Below, piece by piece: positions 13,501 to 28,500 of a stretch of DNA of 64,000 nucleotides (positions are counted from its first letter, which is position 1; every line of letters starts with the position of its first letter). The stretch comes from Vanessa cardui. Its lineage: Eukaryota > Arthropoda > Insecta > Lepidoptera > Nymphalidae. Position numbers and translations under genes: made by a program. Location: contig NC_061140.1 of the NCBI RefSeq assembly GCF_905220365.1, forward strand, positions 8,372,501 to 8,436,500, in the 5' to 3' direction. The notes below the pieces were generated by a model, which saw nothing but the letters and a program-made list of their open reading frames with translations, did not search any database and had not been told where the DNA came from.

Positions 13501-16500
13501 GTTATTAATGCGCAAAAAGTGATGACTAGAAAACGTCCTAATTGTGACGTTTGCCTTTAGTCGTTTGATTTAGTAATACGTTTTGCATAATTAAAACATC
13601 TAATTATCCCTTTTACTTATTGTTTTTTATCAAGCTATCCTTTTTACTTTTAACGAAATGTAAAAATAAACTAAAATAAACGGTCCCCGGCGCGGCACAC
13701 TTTTTTATGTTCCTTAGTATATAACATATCTGTTATTCTATTCTATTAGAATATCATTGGTCGAGAATCTATAAGTTATGAAACATCTTAAGTAGTTCTT
13801 CTTCAGTGCAATACGATTATTCGCTGCGTTTCGATATTCAAGTAAGTAATTATATGCCATGCGCATACAACGCCGGTTGTGTCAACGCCAAACCAAAGTT
13901 GTATTAAGTAATACAATCTAACGGTGACTGGTGAATCGTAGTGGCGAAACGCATCGCTAAGGATCTACATATGTAAGGCGATTGCAAGAAATTTTATTGT
14001 GACGGACAAACGCTTTTGCCAACTCTTTTAAAATGGAAATGCTGGAGAGATGTTGTAAGATTTTAAAATGATTTTGTGTTTGACTACAGTAACAGCCAAT
14101 AAATTTCCCACTGCTGGGCTAAAGCCTCCGCTCCCACTAAGGAGAAGGTTTGGAACGTATTCCCCCACGCTTTTCCAATGCGGGTTGATGGAATGCACAT
14201 GTGGCAGAATTTCGATGAAATTAGACACATGCAGGTTTCCTCACGATATTTTCCTTCACCGCCGAGCATGAGATGAATTATAAACACAATTAAGCACATA
14301 TATATAGCGGTGCTTGCCTGGGCTTGAACCCGCAATCATCGTTTAAGATGAACGCGTTCTAACCACTAAGCCATCTCAGCTACTAATTATTTCAATATAA
14401 TACAATTATACCACGGATTAATTTTAATTTATATTGTTATTTCACTAAGAATACTATTGTTAATTATAGTTCTTTGCTATACGAAACTAAGAGCGCTTTG
14501 ATTGACTGATTTAAAGTATCTAGTTTAGCCGATAAGACGAACTTAGGATTAAAAAGAAACGAAGGATTGTTTACTGTGTTCGAAATTCAAATTGATTTAT
14601 TTGAATGCGCCTTACAGTAGTCGTATATGATATGTAACATTGTCATCTCCCCTTGCTAATAAGCGATATTAATATATCCTCTCGTGAAATAAGTTAGTAC
14701 AAACTGACGTCACAACTATAGGACCGCCATTAGTCAAATCGAATAGCGAGCTTCCCCGACTTCCTGTTACACACTTTACACACTTCCGTCCCCTTTCACG
14801 ATCACTCAATAGATTTCAGGAAAGTGAAAAATAAACGTAGAAGTAAAATGATTAAAAGTATACACGTATACTCTTTTCCAACCATAACAGGAAAAAAGAC
14901 ACATAAACAAAAGCTTGATTAATCTATGATATTCACTGAGTGCACTATGGCCTTTGAACTGTTCTCGGAAGTTTTGGAAGTAAAATTTAAGTGAAAATAA
15001 GTAGTAAAGTATAAATAAAGATATCTTAATCATAAACTCTTACTAGTGCACAATATAGCTGAGTTGTTTTGTTAGCAAATCGTATGAAATACGTGAATGT
15101 AAGATTTGTTTATCTTATTTCCTATTTTCATTGGAATAGCCTATATAGCTCTCTCTTTCTATATGATATCTTCTCTCTCGTGTCGATTCTCGGCTACGTG
15201 GCAAGAAGAGTGTAAGAAATTTCACTATTCAATTTTGGAAAGGGTATAAAAAAATGTTCGAAAATTTTCGAATTTCAAACACAAGGACCGAACACAAACA
15301 CTATTTTCAATGAAACGATATTGAGCCAAATGTCACAGAATGTGTACGTTGAAATTTCGACGTGACTAAAATTAGCCCGTGATATTGAGAATGATGAAAT
15401 TCCGCCCAATTGTAATGTCGCGAAATTTTAATACAACTGCTTCGACAATAAACTCAAACTCAAATTCCTTTATTCAATATAAAAGCATTACACTTACTTA
15501 TTGATTGTCAAATAAACACTACCACCGGTTCGGAAAAAGGAACACCCTGACCTGAGAAGAACCGGCGAAAGAAACTCAGCGGGTCTTTTTTTTCTGTTAT
15601 TTTTTTTTTGTCAAATTTATAAGGTACATAGTAGTATATGATTAGAAATAGCCAGGAGGTGATCGTTTCATTCCCAAGGTGTGCTATCAAACATAAACTC
15701 GCTAATTGTATAGTAACCTTTTGCACACAAGCGTTCCTTAACAATTTTTTTAAATTTGGCAACAGAAGCATTTTGAACGCTTTCTGGGATCCTGTTGTAG
15801 AAGCGTATACATTGTACCCACAAAAGAAGTCAGTAACTACTGACTCTATGCAGTCGAGTAACAGGAGTAACAAGATTGTGTTTGTTCCTTAAACACGTTA
15901 TATGGTCACTTGTCTACATCCGCGCGGTTGCGCCCACGCTGAGCCTTACTGCTGTGCCCTTGGGGTCACCCCTCAAGAAACACGAGAGACATATATTTCG
16001 AGATAATTAAGAAGCTCGTAGAGTTATATATACGACGTTAAAGAAATTATTTTTCAAATACACGAAGCTAATTATTTTTGGGGATCAGTTCGCCGGTAAT
16101 TATTTTTATTGCATATGATCTGCATACTGGAAAATATCCCGTAAATGTTATATTCAAACCTTATATATGCATACCATAGAGTTGTAATTTGCATGTTTTT
16201 TATATTAAGACTGTTATGAAACATTCAGACACATTGAAATAACGTAAGAGCGAAATGTAAAGATTCACTAAAGTCACGATCAAATTGTCTATGGAGATAC
16301 GATTATCTCTATATATATATATACGAAGAATAAAAACAAATGATGTTATAGACGGCTATCTTTTCTCAATCGATGGGCTATCTAATGCAACACTTCTTAC
16401 TTTAATCCTAATCCCATGTATACACATTACGTTATACATAGCGAGATGGAAAAATAATCTAGTAACTGATAGAAATATCACATAGTTTATAATCATACTA

Positions 16501-19500
16501 ATAACGGGAAAAACAGATGTAATGAGGACGATAGAACACAAATTATAAATGTTGCAAAAAAAAGTAGGGGCGGCAAAAATTGAATAGCCTACTAGCGGCA
16601 GATTTGTAAATCCGCCACTGTTTAATCCACAATAAACCCAATTATACCAATGAATCAGTAAAGATTATCATGTCAGAGGAGATTTAAGCCCAGCAGTGGT
16701 TAAAGACTTAAACTCTACTTTTTTTTACAACAAATAATTAACAATATTGGCACAAGTGTCGTTTTAATAGCCATCTTAATTTCGAATGCGTCATACTTTA
16801 AGACAATTAGTATAATTTTCCAGTATTCGTGAATGAGTAATCGTTGAGAAATCTACACTCATTACAAAGAGAATACCTTTCTCACGTGACCGAGTTATAT
16901 CGTCGGCACTTCCGAAAATACGCGTGGCCGGTTTTAAAAAACTTAACATCAATCAATACACACGTTTTCCGTGTAAATGCTTACGTTATAACGGCCGCTT
17001 TTGTACGTCAACGGTTTTCAAACGAGCTGCAGACTTGTTTCGCTCGAACATGACACGTAGTATAACAGAAAACACAAAAAATATCAAATAAAAATAGTAG
17101 TATTTTCTTTCACATAGACTCTTTGTCTTAACAGAAGATTGCGAGTTTGATACCCTGATGACCAATGAGTTTTTACGTAAATTATCAATCACTGGTGGTG
17201 ATACCTTCATATGAAATGTTCGTAAGGAATCATACATGTAGTCAATTCAAATCTAGCACGTGTAAAAACATGCAGTATCGTAGCGGTCCAAATTCTCATC
17301 TCTCAATGAAAGAGGCCTTGTCCCAGCTGTGAAAACAGTTGTGTAAACTAGGCTTAGGACATTTACAGGCTGTTAATTATTTTTAGCAAGCAAGTCTGTG
17401 TTTTTATTTTCGTAAAAGAAGGAAGATTTTTTTAAATTGTTTCTTTAGACTTCCGTCATTAAGCGATTTGTTTTGTTTTTGGTTAGGCAAAGGACATTTT
17501 TTTTATTAATCTCATTTAATTTTGAAGAAAAAAAATGTTGTCGGTTATTTTTTGGATAAACTTTGTAATATACAAATGCGAAAATGATTATCTGTCTGTA
17601 CAGTTTCAAGGTCAAAAGATTTTTATTAAATGTTGTATAAATCAAGCTTTAATCCCAAGAAAGGACTTAGACTACTTTTTATACTGACAACCAACCTCTA
17701 AAATGCGAGTTAATACGCATCAACTAGCGTTACATTACTTTATGGCAATTTCAAGTTAAATTTGCCGTCGTAATTTTTTTCATCTATAACTTCTAGTCTT
17801 CTTTGCTTGTCGCCTTAAATTTTTAAGAAACGTGTCAATTTTATACAGGACAAATTTATTTATATTTATAGTTAGTGTATTACTGTTTGCACTGAAGTCA
17901 TACATACTATAACCTTCGACAACAGGGACTATCTAATGCAAAAAGAATTACTCTAATCGGATAGCTAGTTATTACTGGCGCGTTAAGACTTAAAAAATCT
18001 AGTTTTATAAATAAAAATTGTATTAACTTGTTGGAATAACACTTTGAATCAACCAAACAAACTTATAATTGGATTATGACAGTTGTATTATAATACGGAT
18101 AACTTTGGATTATGACAGTTGTATTAAAATAACAGTCACTTGGTGGTAGGGTTTTGTGCTAGCCCGTCTGGGTAGGTACCGCCAAATATTAGTACTCAGT
18201 ATTGTTGTGTTCCAGTTTGAAGGGTGAGTGAGCCAGTGTAACTACAGGCACAAGGGACATAACATCTTCCCAAGGTTGGTGGCACATTGACGATGTAAGG
18301 AATAGTTAATATTCCTTACAGCGTCATTGTATATGGGTGATAGTGACCATTTGCCATCAGGTGGCCCATATGCTCGTCAGCCAACCAATACCATAAAAAA
18401 GAAAAAAAAACATACTGTTATTATCAGATTTAATATATATTTTTTTCTGTTTCATTCCTACAATTTGGAATGAAACAGACTGAAGACAATTACTACTTAA
18501 ACATTCAAAGCTAAAGTTTTCGCTCCCGTGAGAGCGCTCGGAGACCATCCCGAAAGTAGGGCGATCTCCAAGTGATACAGACAGAAAAATTCCAATTTAA
18601 CTAAATTGACATTCAACGTAAGTGCTCCATACGAGCGATGTTAATTCTAAGAAACAAACTTTCTATACCGTTTATTTTATTACAGCTAATATCAGTTTAG
18701 GTAATTCATATTTTATTTATTTATGCCGCTAGCAAAATAGTTTGCGATGTTTTGTTACATCGAGAACGATATGAATTATAAACGTAATTGAAGCCCAAGT
18801 AAACTGCTTGCTCGGATCTGATCTCGCGACCTTCGTCTAAGCTCCACGTGATCTGTTAGCCGAACTGACCCAGTATAACGTATCAAGCACATAATCATTG
18901 ATAAAGGCTTATAAGATTTTTTTAAATAATAATAGCAATGCCTATTTTAATGTCATTACACTGGTAAATTCTGGGTATACCTCATAATAGGAACGAGAAT
19001 GATAATAGATTTAGAATTAGACCTTGTGACTTTTCAACACTAGTCGGCCAGTAAACATATTTATGTATAAGATTAAATAAAGCGAGCGGGTGTTTATTAA
19101 ATAAAGAATTCTGTGTATATTCGGAGGTGTGGTGATTCTTCCGAATTATCACTATCATTGTCAACGATTGTTGCTTGCTTTAAAAAATAAATCGGTACAA
19201 AAAATAACTCGTAACCAAATTAGTTAATAATTATATTACGTGTACAAACACACCCTGTTTAGGATTTATTATATAACGGACATAACGATATCGCAAATTT
19301 CAGATACACATGTACTTTATCAAATCAATCGTGATAATCTGAGTAATTGATGACGTCACGTATCGTCATATCAGAAGTTACGAAAACGTCTCCGGTGGCG
19401 AAATATATAACTTATCAACGAAATCTTTTAATTCAGATCAAAGACAAGATTAACCGGTCATATTATATTGTGGATAAAGTGTCGCAATATTGATCTAATT

Positions 19501-22500
19501 AAGGTCGCTTAGCTTTGAGTTAGCTGACAACTTCGAGCCAGATATATATGTACTTGTTTAAACAAGTTGTACGAGTTTATTTATTGATCTTATGTTATAT
19601 ACTGGGAGAGTGGTTATCGCCCGTGGCTCGCGTATTATATTTGCGAGTTTTACGTAGATAAATGGTTTCAAAAAAATTTATCAAATTCAGACATACAGAA
19701 CTTACTTTCACATTTGTATAGATCTACATAGATACATATATTTATGTACAAATGTTTTAGTCTATGTTAATTCTTATGATGCTATTTGATAACTTCTTTA
19801 TTTATTAGCTTACATTAAAATAATTATTAAATGCTGGTAAGGTTAAAAGCAAAAGGGACATAACATCTCAGTTCTAAACGTTAGTGACACATTGGCTATC
19901 TAAGGATATTTTTACAGTGCCAATGTCTATCTGCGGTGGTGACCACTTACCGTCAGATAGCCCATTTTGCCGTCTGCTTACTGTGTCATAAAAAAGCACT
20001 TATCTATCTATCAATTTGTACTTTCAGAGTAATCAACCTTTCACCCTTACTCGGGCTAACTTTATTTCCCATCTGGAAGATTAAATCGTTCCAAATTTAG
20101 ATAGAGTTTACCGCATTTACTTTCCATTATAATAATAACCAATATAAATAAGATTTCTTATAATTCTTACCTAAACAGGATCAAATAGGTAAATGTGTTA
20201 AATAAAATATTGCAAAGAGGTTGTATATGTCACATTAAAGTGTTGGTAATTTAAAAAAAAAAAAGAATCATAGCTGAAGTTTAATTACGTCCAGTGAGGC
20301 GAGCAACGGCTAGAATTCTATAAGTAAAAGGTTTATTAGCTTTTTAAATAGGGCGCCAGTCGGCCGAAGTGGTTTGAGTATCGGCTGCTACGTTTGCGGG
20401 ATTGAATACCTCTAATGAAAATTGCACTGAAGATATTTGACATTGGAGATTGCGTTTATAAAAGTACATAAATAATTCGCTTAATGATTTGTTTATTAAG
20501 TCTTCTCCGCGGAGAAGATGTAGAGCCTATTTGACTACGCTGCTCTAATTTAAGAATAGCGTAAGACACATGCGGGTTTCTTTGCGATATGTCCCTTCTT
20601 CGTTTAAAAATATAACTAGTTGGTGATCATCCAGATTTAAATCTTTGTTTAAGATTTCCTGGGATGGGTTTAGACTTTATTTATTATAATAATGGTAATG
20701 TTTATTAAGAAAGATTGAGCTAGTTTTGTCTCAGTATTATTCAATCTCATTTGATAGTTAATTTCTGTAGCGCAACTTGGAAAAAAAATAGTTACTTAAA
20801 CCTTGTTAGTGATGAACATAGTTCAAGAAAATCGACATCAAAGATTTGATAGAATTGGCCCCAAGTTCGTTGACCCTAGACAAATGTATCGCGTGCTCGG
20901 CTAGGCTATACTTATAAACACCTAGTAATTACTATAATTTCTTCTTTATTACTACATTTTAATTATTATCTGTAATTAAGTACCAATACTCACTCGGCAC
21001 TGTTAGTTGTCAAATGCAAACTCAAATTCCTTTATTCAACATAGAAGCGTTACACTTACTTATTGATGGTCAAATTAACCAAAATCACCGGTTCGGAAAA
21101 AGGAACACCTGCCCTGAAAAGAACCGGCTAAAGAAACTCAGCGGGTCTTTTTTTGTCAAATTAATTAGATACATAATTGTATATGAATAGAAACAGCCAG
21201 GAGGCAATCGTTTCATTCCCAAGGTGTGCTATCAAACATAAACTCGCTAATTGTATTTTAATACTAACGCGTTCCTTAATTTTTTTTTTTAATTTATCAA
21301 CAGAAGCATTTTGAACGCTTTCTGGGATCCTGTTGTAAAAGCGTATAAATGTTGTATAAGTGTATGTAATAATTTAAAGGCAAATAGTTCCTAACTTAAA
21401 ACAACACTGTTTTAAATCACTAGGTTATTAATTCGTGTACGTTTTATTTATTGAAGACAAATCGCACTTTCTTCGTATTATTCACCTTTTAAGTTTGATA
21501 CTTGCATGCTTCTGTCATTATTAATTATTATAACATACATTACATGGCCTAGAGACCTTTTCGCCGCAGCCTACCTCACGACATAGATGAACGAAAAGTA
21601 GGACACCATGTACAATATTCATTATCACTAATCAATAATACAAAATACGGACTACTTACCCTACTACTATAAAATTGACGTTAGGACTAGTTCTACTTAA
21701 CTCTGAATATTTTCCACAACTGCACTGTTTAACATTTTTATATTGAGAGATCTGATGAATATCTGTATGAGGACTTACGTCTTAAGTTTAAAGACAAACT
21801 ACCTTCATTTATCTAGTTTTTAAAAAGTTTAGGAGCTGAGATGGCCCAGTGGTTAGAACGCGTGCATCTTAACCGATGATTGCGGGTTCAACCCAGGCAA
21901 GCAACACTATATATATGTGCTTAATTTGTGTTTAAAATTCATCTCGTGCTCGGCGGTGAAGGAAAACATCGTGAGGAAACCTGCATGTGTCTAATTTCGT
22001 CGAAATTCTGTGCATTTCACCAACCCACATTGGAACAGCGTGTTGGAATATGTTCCAAACCCTTTCCTTAATGGAAGAGGAGGCCTTATCTCAGCAGTGG
22101 GAAATGTACTTTCCTTTTTTTCAAAAGTAGTTAAATAGTATCTCTGTTACCGTACTGACCTGTATCTTGACCTATCCCTGAAATTTGTAATACCTATATG
22201 CCTAGTCAAGCGTTACGTTCACGGTTAAATGTCAGAGTTTCAACTCACGTAGCCGCCTAGAATAAGCGAGCAGGCTTTAAATAAGCGATCCCAGTGAAAT
22301 TACTGTGCATAGTTGAATTATTTTACATGCACCAAGTCCATATTGAATGTTGCAAATGTTTAAATATAACTAATATTTAAGCATTATAAAAAAGTAGACC
22401 GATTTCGATGGAAGTTGGTTTAAAGCAAGCTTGAAACCCAAGGAGGGCTTCATTGGGTTTCAAGCTTGCTTTAAACCAAGTTCCATCGAAATCGGTTCGA

Positions 22501-25500
22501 TGTTTTGGCCAGGAAAGCGTAACAGATAGACGGACAGACAGACACTTTTTTTTTACTTTTTTTTATAATATTAATATAAATAAATGTCACAATTGAATAC
22601 ACGAGTATAAAAGTGTGTAAGGTTTTGTCAGAAATGTGTGGTGAATTATTTTAAGTTTTATCGTTTTTAATACTTGTTTATTGAACATAATGTTCCTGAG
22701 ATTAGCCATAAATTTGTTTTCATTTTAATTATCAATATAATCCTTACTTGTAAGCGAATTTCTTAAAATTTCGATCGATAGATTCTACGAAACAGTGTCA
22801 TTGCTAATCAATTCGCGCAGATCTCTACCACTTATATTGATCTTGGGATTATTTAAATTAATTCAAGTGTGTTCTACATAAGTGCAAAATAGAAATGTAT
22901 ATTTAAAAAAACAACTATCGTCTGTTTTAAATTAAGAACATGAATTAAATAAGTATTAAATCTGTAACTTCATATATTATAACAACAATATTTCGATATT
23001 ATCGTCTGAAGTTATTCTGATAATTATTCGAACGTCCTTTATAAATTTACCACGACAATTTAAATTTATTTTTTTATCACCACAACAACTGGAAAAACTT
23101 CAAAACACAAACGTCATTGTAAACATGCTACGTGAAAAAGATAACAAGAGGTTGCTATTACGACACGGACATATTTAGACATATTCTGTAAGAACGAACG
23201 CGAAACTCACCGGATAACTCGATAGCGAATTGTCAGAAAGTGATTTGAGACTATAGTAATTATAAAACTGATGCAATGCTTATCGCTGTTAATCAGTTTC
23301 AAGTGAGTGAGTTATAACAGAATAACTCTCGCGCTGAGAAAGAAGTGTAAACACGGGCAGACGTCAGAGGGACCTTTGACCCCATCTCATTCATAATGTG
23401 CATAAGATAGGCAGATAATTCCAGCTCTTGTTATACAAATCCTACATTTCTTGAATAGCGCTTGTTAAATATGCAAAAATGCAAAATACAAAGGCGTATA
23501 GTCTATTTATGTAGTATCACTAACTGGCAGAGGTATCTCTGACGTCAGCGCCAAATGACATATGACGAGGCCAAGTTGTCGCCGACGTCATACGTGTGAT
23601 AATAAACTACGAACTACTGAACATAACCCGAGCGTCCGTAAATCTATACAAAATATTGAAATTGATGAATTGGGTGACATGATTCATATATGAAAATAAC
23701 AGCTCGTGAATGATCTCCTGGACAACGCTTGAAATGACAAATTTTTGGTACTTATTTCATCTCGTTAGTGATGTTCTCTCCCCACGAAAGTATTTAAAAC
23801 GAAATTCAACAATTGATAACTCGTACTTGTCCGAATATGAACCTGCTATCTTCAATGTAGATCAATACCTTCCACTGGACTATCTCGGCTCTCAGTGTTG
23901 ATAATTCACTTATTACAGATAAATTAATTATATTAAAAATATGGTATATAAATATGAAACAAATACCATAATAATTTATTTAGACATGTATTTATATTGC
24001 GAACTTTTTTTGCTCTTTTTCCAATTATTTTTATTAATAGCAATAACCTCTCAATGACTAACAAACAAAAAACAAAATAAAATCTGACAGACAGATTTAA
24101 AAGGCCCAGAACTTTGTCTTTGAATATTTAAATACAGATAGGTACTTGTGACAGTTTAGAAAATAATTTTACAGAAATTGTTAAGTTTGAAAATATGTAT
24201 TTAAATAATACTCGTTGGCCAAACAGAAAATGACTGTATCGTTTGACCATATTTCAAAACAACATACCAAACCACCACACATGTAAATGTTTATTATTCA
24301 ATGTATACATGTGTGCGTTGAAAAATAAACAGTGTTTCAACCTAATTTTTTTACGATCTCGCGGATATAATTATTTTTCTCTAATGATTATATTTGTCGT
24401 TAAATATCGACTTTTTGCATTTGTAATTTTAATGTGTGATTGAGAAATACTGATAAATGTTGCAAGGTTAATAAACATAAGGATAAATATTGCGTTTGCC
24501 ACATTTTAAATTAAAAAATGTATGAATAACTTTATTTGAAATAAAACTACATCGAATTGTTTCAACGTCGATCTTTTTTTTTGACGCTATATTATATTAA
24601 GATAAATATGTATATTAAGTTTTTCGGAACTATGTATATACTTGGAGATAGGGCTTTGTGCGAGCCTGCCTGGGTAGTTACCACCCAGTCATCAGTTATT
24701 CTACCGCTAAATAACAGTACTCAGTATTGTGTTCCGGTTTGAAGGGTGAATGAGCCGTGTTACTACAGGCACATGGGACATAACATCTTAGTTCCCAAGG
24801 TTGGTGGCACATTGACGATGTAAAGAATAGTTAATATTTCTTACAACGTAAAAAAAATGTTCATATACGCGATCAACAGTAGAGTGAACTGACTCTAATA
24901 GTCACGTAAGAAAAAGGCGTTCTCTCGTTATGCTCCTACTTGACCTTACCATCTTTATCTCTCTCTCTCTCTCTCTCTGTCTTTCCAATGCGAACGGTTT
25001 CATATAATATATTTATACTTATTTTTGCCATTGTTTTAAATCACGCGGAATTTTTATTAAAAAAAAAAGAGTCATTGTTGTTTAATTACCCTAGAATTTT
25101 GTTAATTTATTTCAGTGTGTCTCTTATTTAGCTAACATACCTAATGTATATCGAAAGTAACTTGTTCCAGCCGGGTGTCCAATGTTACCTCTCGTGTCTG
25201 TCAATTTATCTATTTGAGATTTTAAATTAACATGGTTGTTTTTTTATTAAAGTTATTTTATAAGGGATATTTACCATGTTTTTTATTAGCAATACATCCG
25301 TAAATAATATCGAAATATAGAGCTCTACTAACAAAAAATACAAATCATGGTAAATATCCCGTATTAAATAACTATAAATATAAATATAAGACAACATCAC
25401 ATACATTACTCTGATCCCAATGTAAAGCAAAGTAGCTTAAGCACTTGTGTTATGGAAAATCAGAAGTAACGACGGTACCACAAACACCCAAACCCAAGAC

Positions 25501-28500
25501 AACATAGAAAACTAATTGTAATCTACATCGACTCGGCCGGGAATCAAACCCGGGAACCAAATGGCGTACCCATGAAAATCGGTGTACACACCACTCGACC
25601 ATGGTGGTCGTCAAAATATATCTATTGTTGTTGGTGTGGTGCTATAGCGTAATGTTTCTGGCCGTCAGCCGTACGAGCGCGCCAACCTCGCGGACGCGCT
25701 GCTGCCGCGCACGCTGATCGACTGCGAGCTGATCATCCGGCAGGGCGACACCGCCGACGGGATGTACTTCGTGGAGGACGGCTCCGTCAGCATCCGCATC
25801 GCGCGCGACGACGGCAACGAGCACGAGATCAAACGCCTCGGTGAGACTTTACACGTACTTGCACCCTCTGTCCCGTCCCAGAACTATCCTTAAGTCCTGG
25901 ATTCAAAACCCCCGCTAACTGCCCTAGCATCCCATAAGGCTCCCCGATCCCTAGGTCCCAGATACAAAAGTTCCCTGCTTACTGCCGTTGCATCCCATAA
26001 GGCTCCCCGATGCCTAGGTCCGTATTCAAAAGCCCCCGCTAACTGCCCTTGCATCCCATAAGGCTCCCCTATCCCTAGGTCCCAGATACAAATGTTCCCT
26101 GATTACTGCCCTTGCATCCTATTATGCTCCCCGATCGATCCCTAGGTCGCAGATTCAAATGCCCCCCGTTTACTGCCCTTGCATCCCATAAGGCTTCCCG
26201 AACCCTAGGCCCCGGATTCAAATGCCCCCTGATTACTTCCCTTGCATCCCGTAAGGCTCCCCGATCCCTAGGTCCCAGATTCAAATGCTCCCTGTTTACT
26301 GCCCTAGCATCCCATTAGGCTCCCCGATCGATCCCTAGGTCCCAGATTCAAATGCCGCTTGTTTAATGTCCTTTCATCCCTTAAGGCTCCCCGATCCCTA
26401 GGTCCCGGATTCAAATGCCTCCTTTTTACTGCCTTTGCATCCATTAGGCTCCCCGAACCCTAGGTCCCGGATTCGAATGCCCCCCCGATTACTGCCCTTG
26501 CATCCTATTAGGTTCCCCGATCGATCCCTAGGTCCCACATTCAAATGCCCCCTGATTACTGCCCTTGCATCCTAAATGAAAAAGAAAATTGGTATGTGAA
26601 AATGATTAAGTTAACTTAGCATCACTAAAAATGTCTGTTTGTAAAATACCATACAAAACGATGTATTTTTTTATCAGACGATATCGATCTACGCCAACTT
26701 ATAATTTGGTTTGGAATTTGCACGGTTCGTGCGGTCATAAGCTAAACGGTCCGTTTCATTAGAAGTTATGTTGAAAGTAAACAATGGAATATAGCGATAA
26801 GGTTACCGTTCAAAGTTAAGTTTAGCGATAAATGGAAGTGATTCATCAATTTCTCGTTCGTTATTTGTAATTAAATAACAAACATAATAGTTACATATTT
26901 CTATGTTACATAATATGTCATATAATTTAGCTTATACTATATGAAGAAGCTTAGCTATTATAGATGTACAAATCATTGTAAAGAATGATATCAAAATAGT
27001 TTATAGGCTGTTTTTTTTTTAGAAATAAATGTTTTTAAAACGAAATACAACTGCTTCATAAGCTATAAATAAATTATCCGATACATATAGATAGCTCGAA
27101 GCGTGATCTTTGACCTTTTCGTTTGATGCATATTATAATATTCACCCTCACCCTATATTCAATACCTGATAGTGCTTGATGGTAATACTCACAATATTCT
27201 CCCGTCAAACAAGCAGTACTTACTATCGTTATGTTCTAGGTATTTATTTTTTATTTATTTAATGTTATAAGTTGGCGGCCGAGCATATGGGCCACCTGAT
27301 GGTAAGTGGTCACCATCACCCATAGACGCTGTAAGAAATATTAACTATTCCTTACATCGTCAATGCGCTACCAACCTTGGGAACTAAGATGCTATGTCTC
27401 TTGTGCCTGTAGTTACACTGGCTCACTCACCCTTCAAACCGAAACACAACAATACTGAGTACTGTTATTTGGCAAAAGAATAACTGATGAGTGGGTGTTA
27501 CCTACCCAGACGGGCTAGCACAAAGCCCTACCACCATGAGGTATTAGGTTGAAAGGTAAGGCCAGTGCTATAAGCAGAAGGGACATAATATCTTAGTCAA
27601 CAAGGTTGCCAGTACATTGGTACTATAAGGAATGGTTAATATTGCTACCAGCGCCAATGTATATACGCCATTGAAGACCAATAACTATCTACTAATCTCA
27701 AACAGATCAAAATTTATTTTAAATAATGAGTTACCGTCTTTATTGTTACAGGCAAAGGTGGATACTTTGGTGAACTGGCTCTCGTCACCCACAAGCCTCG
27801 TGCTGCTTCTGCGTATGCCGTTGGCCCCACCAAAGTCGCATGTAAGTTTACAATATTATAACATATACGTTATAATATAGTGGTTAGCAGTAATAGTTAT
27901 GCATTGTCCCTCTGGTTACATAACTTACATAACTTATAACTTAAATTTGTTACCATCATAATATTCAGTGCGCTTGTAAGTTATATTTGCCGAAATGGCC
28001 TAGTAGTTAGAACATCAGCGTGCATGTTAACCGATGATTGTGGCTACAAACCCAGGCAAGCACCACCGAATATTAATGTGCGTAATTCATCTCGTGCTCG
28101 GCGGTGAAGGAAAACATCGTGAGGAAACCTGCATGTATCTTATTTCATGGAAATTCTGCCACATGTGTTCCACGAACCCGCATTGGAACTGCGTGGTGCA
28201 ATATGTTCCAAAACTTCTCAAAGGGAGGGGAGGCCTTAGCCCAGCAGTGGGAATTGTTGTTTGTAAATTATAAACAACATCTCAAAGATAAACATAATCA
28301 GGAATGTCTTCTTGATTTTGTACGAAATATGATCGGCACTCTAGTTTTTCCAAAAATGTTTATTAGGGCGCAAGATAACAAAAAACTGCTTGTACGTGGG
28401 TGCTTGCATTCCTTAAGAATATTGAATATCTCTTATTTTTTTTAATATTCGTTGAAGTTCATTGAATGAAATAACAAGTGATAATTTCATAACACCAAGG

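Larger units (their letters stand above)
13355..25668 (+). other. Pka-R2 intron 4 (12.3 kb)
   Basis: Apart from the repeats listed separately, it contains three full CRE-type octamers beyond the one at its 5' end (14705-14712, 19351-19358, 23540-23547) and a degraded tRNA-SINE remnant around 20350-20640. The part from 23200 to 23620 is less AT-rich and holds several GACGTCA motifs. No additional exon was found; short ORFs here lack homology I recognise. Confidence 0.5.

Noticed and set aside
26075..26318. Overlapping open frames on both strands encoding repetitive Pro/Arg-rich peptides
   Set aside because: They lie in the 63/67 bp minisatellite; a period divisible by three keeps frames open without coding function.
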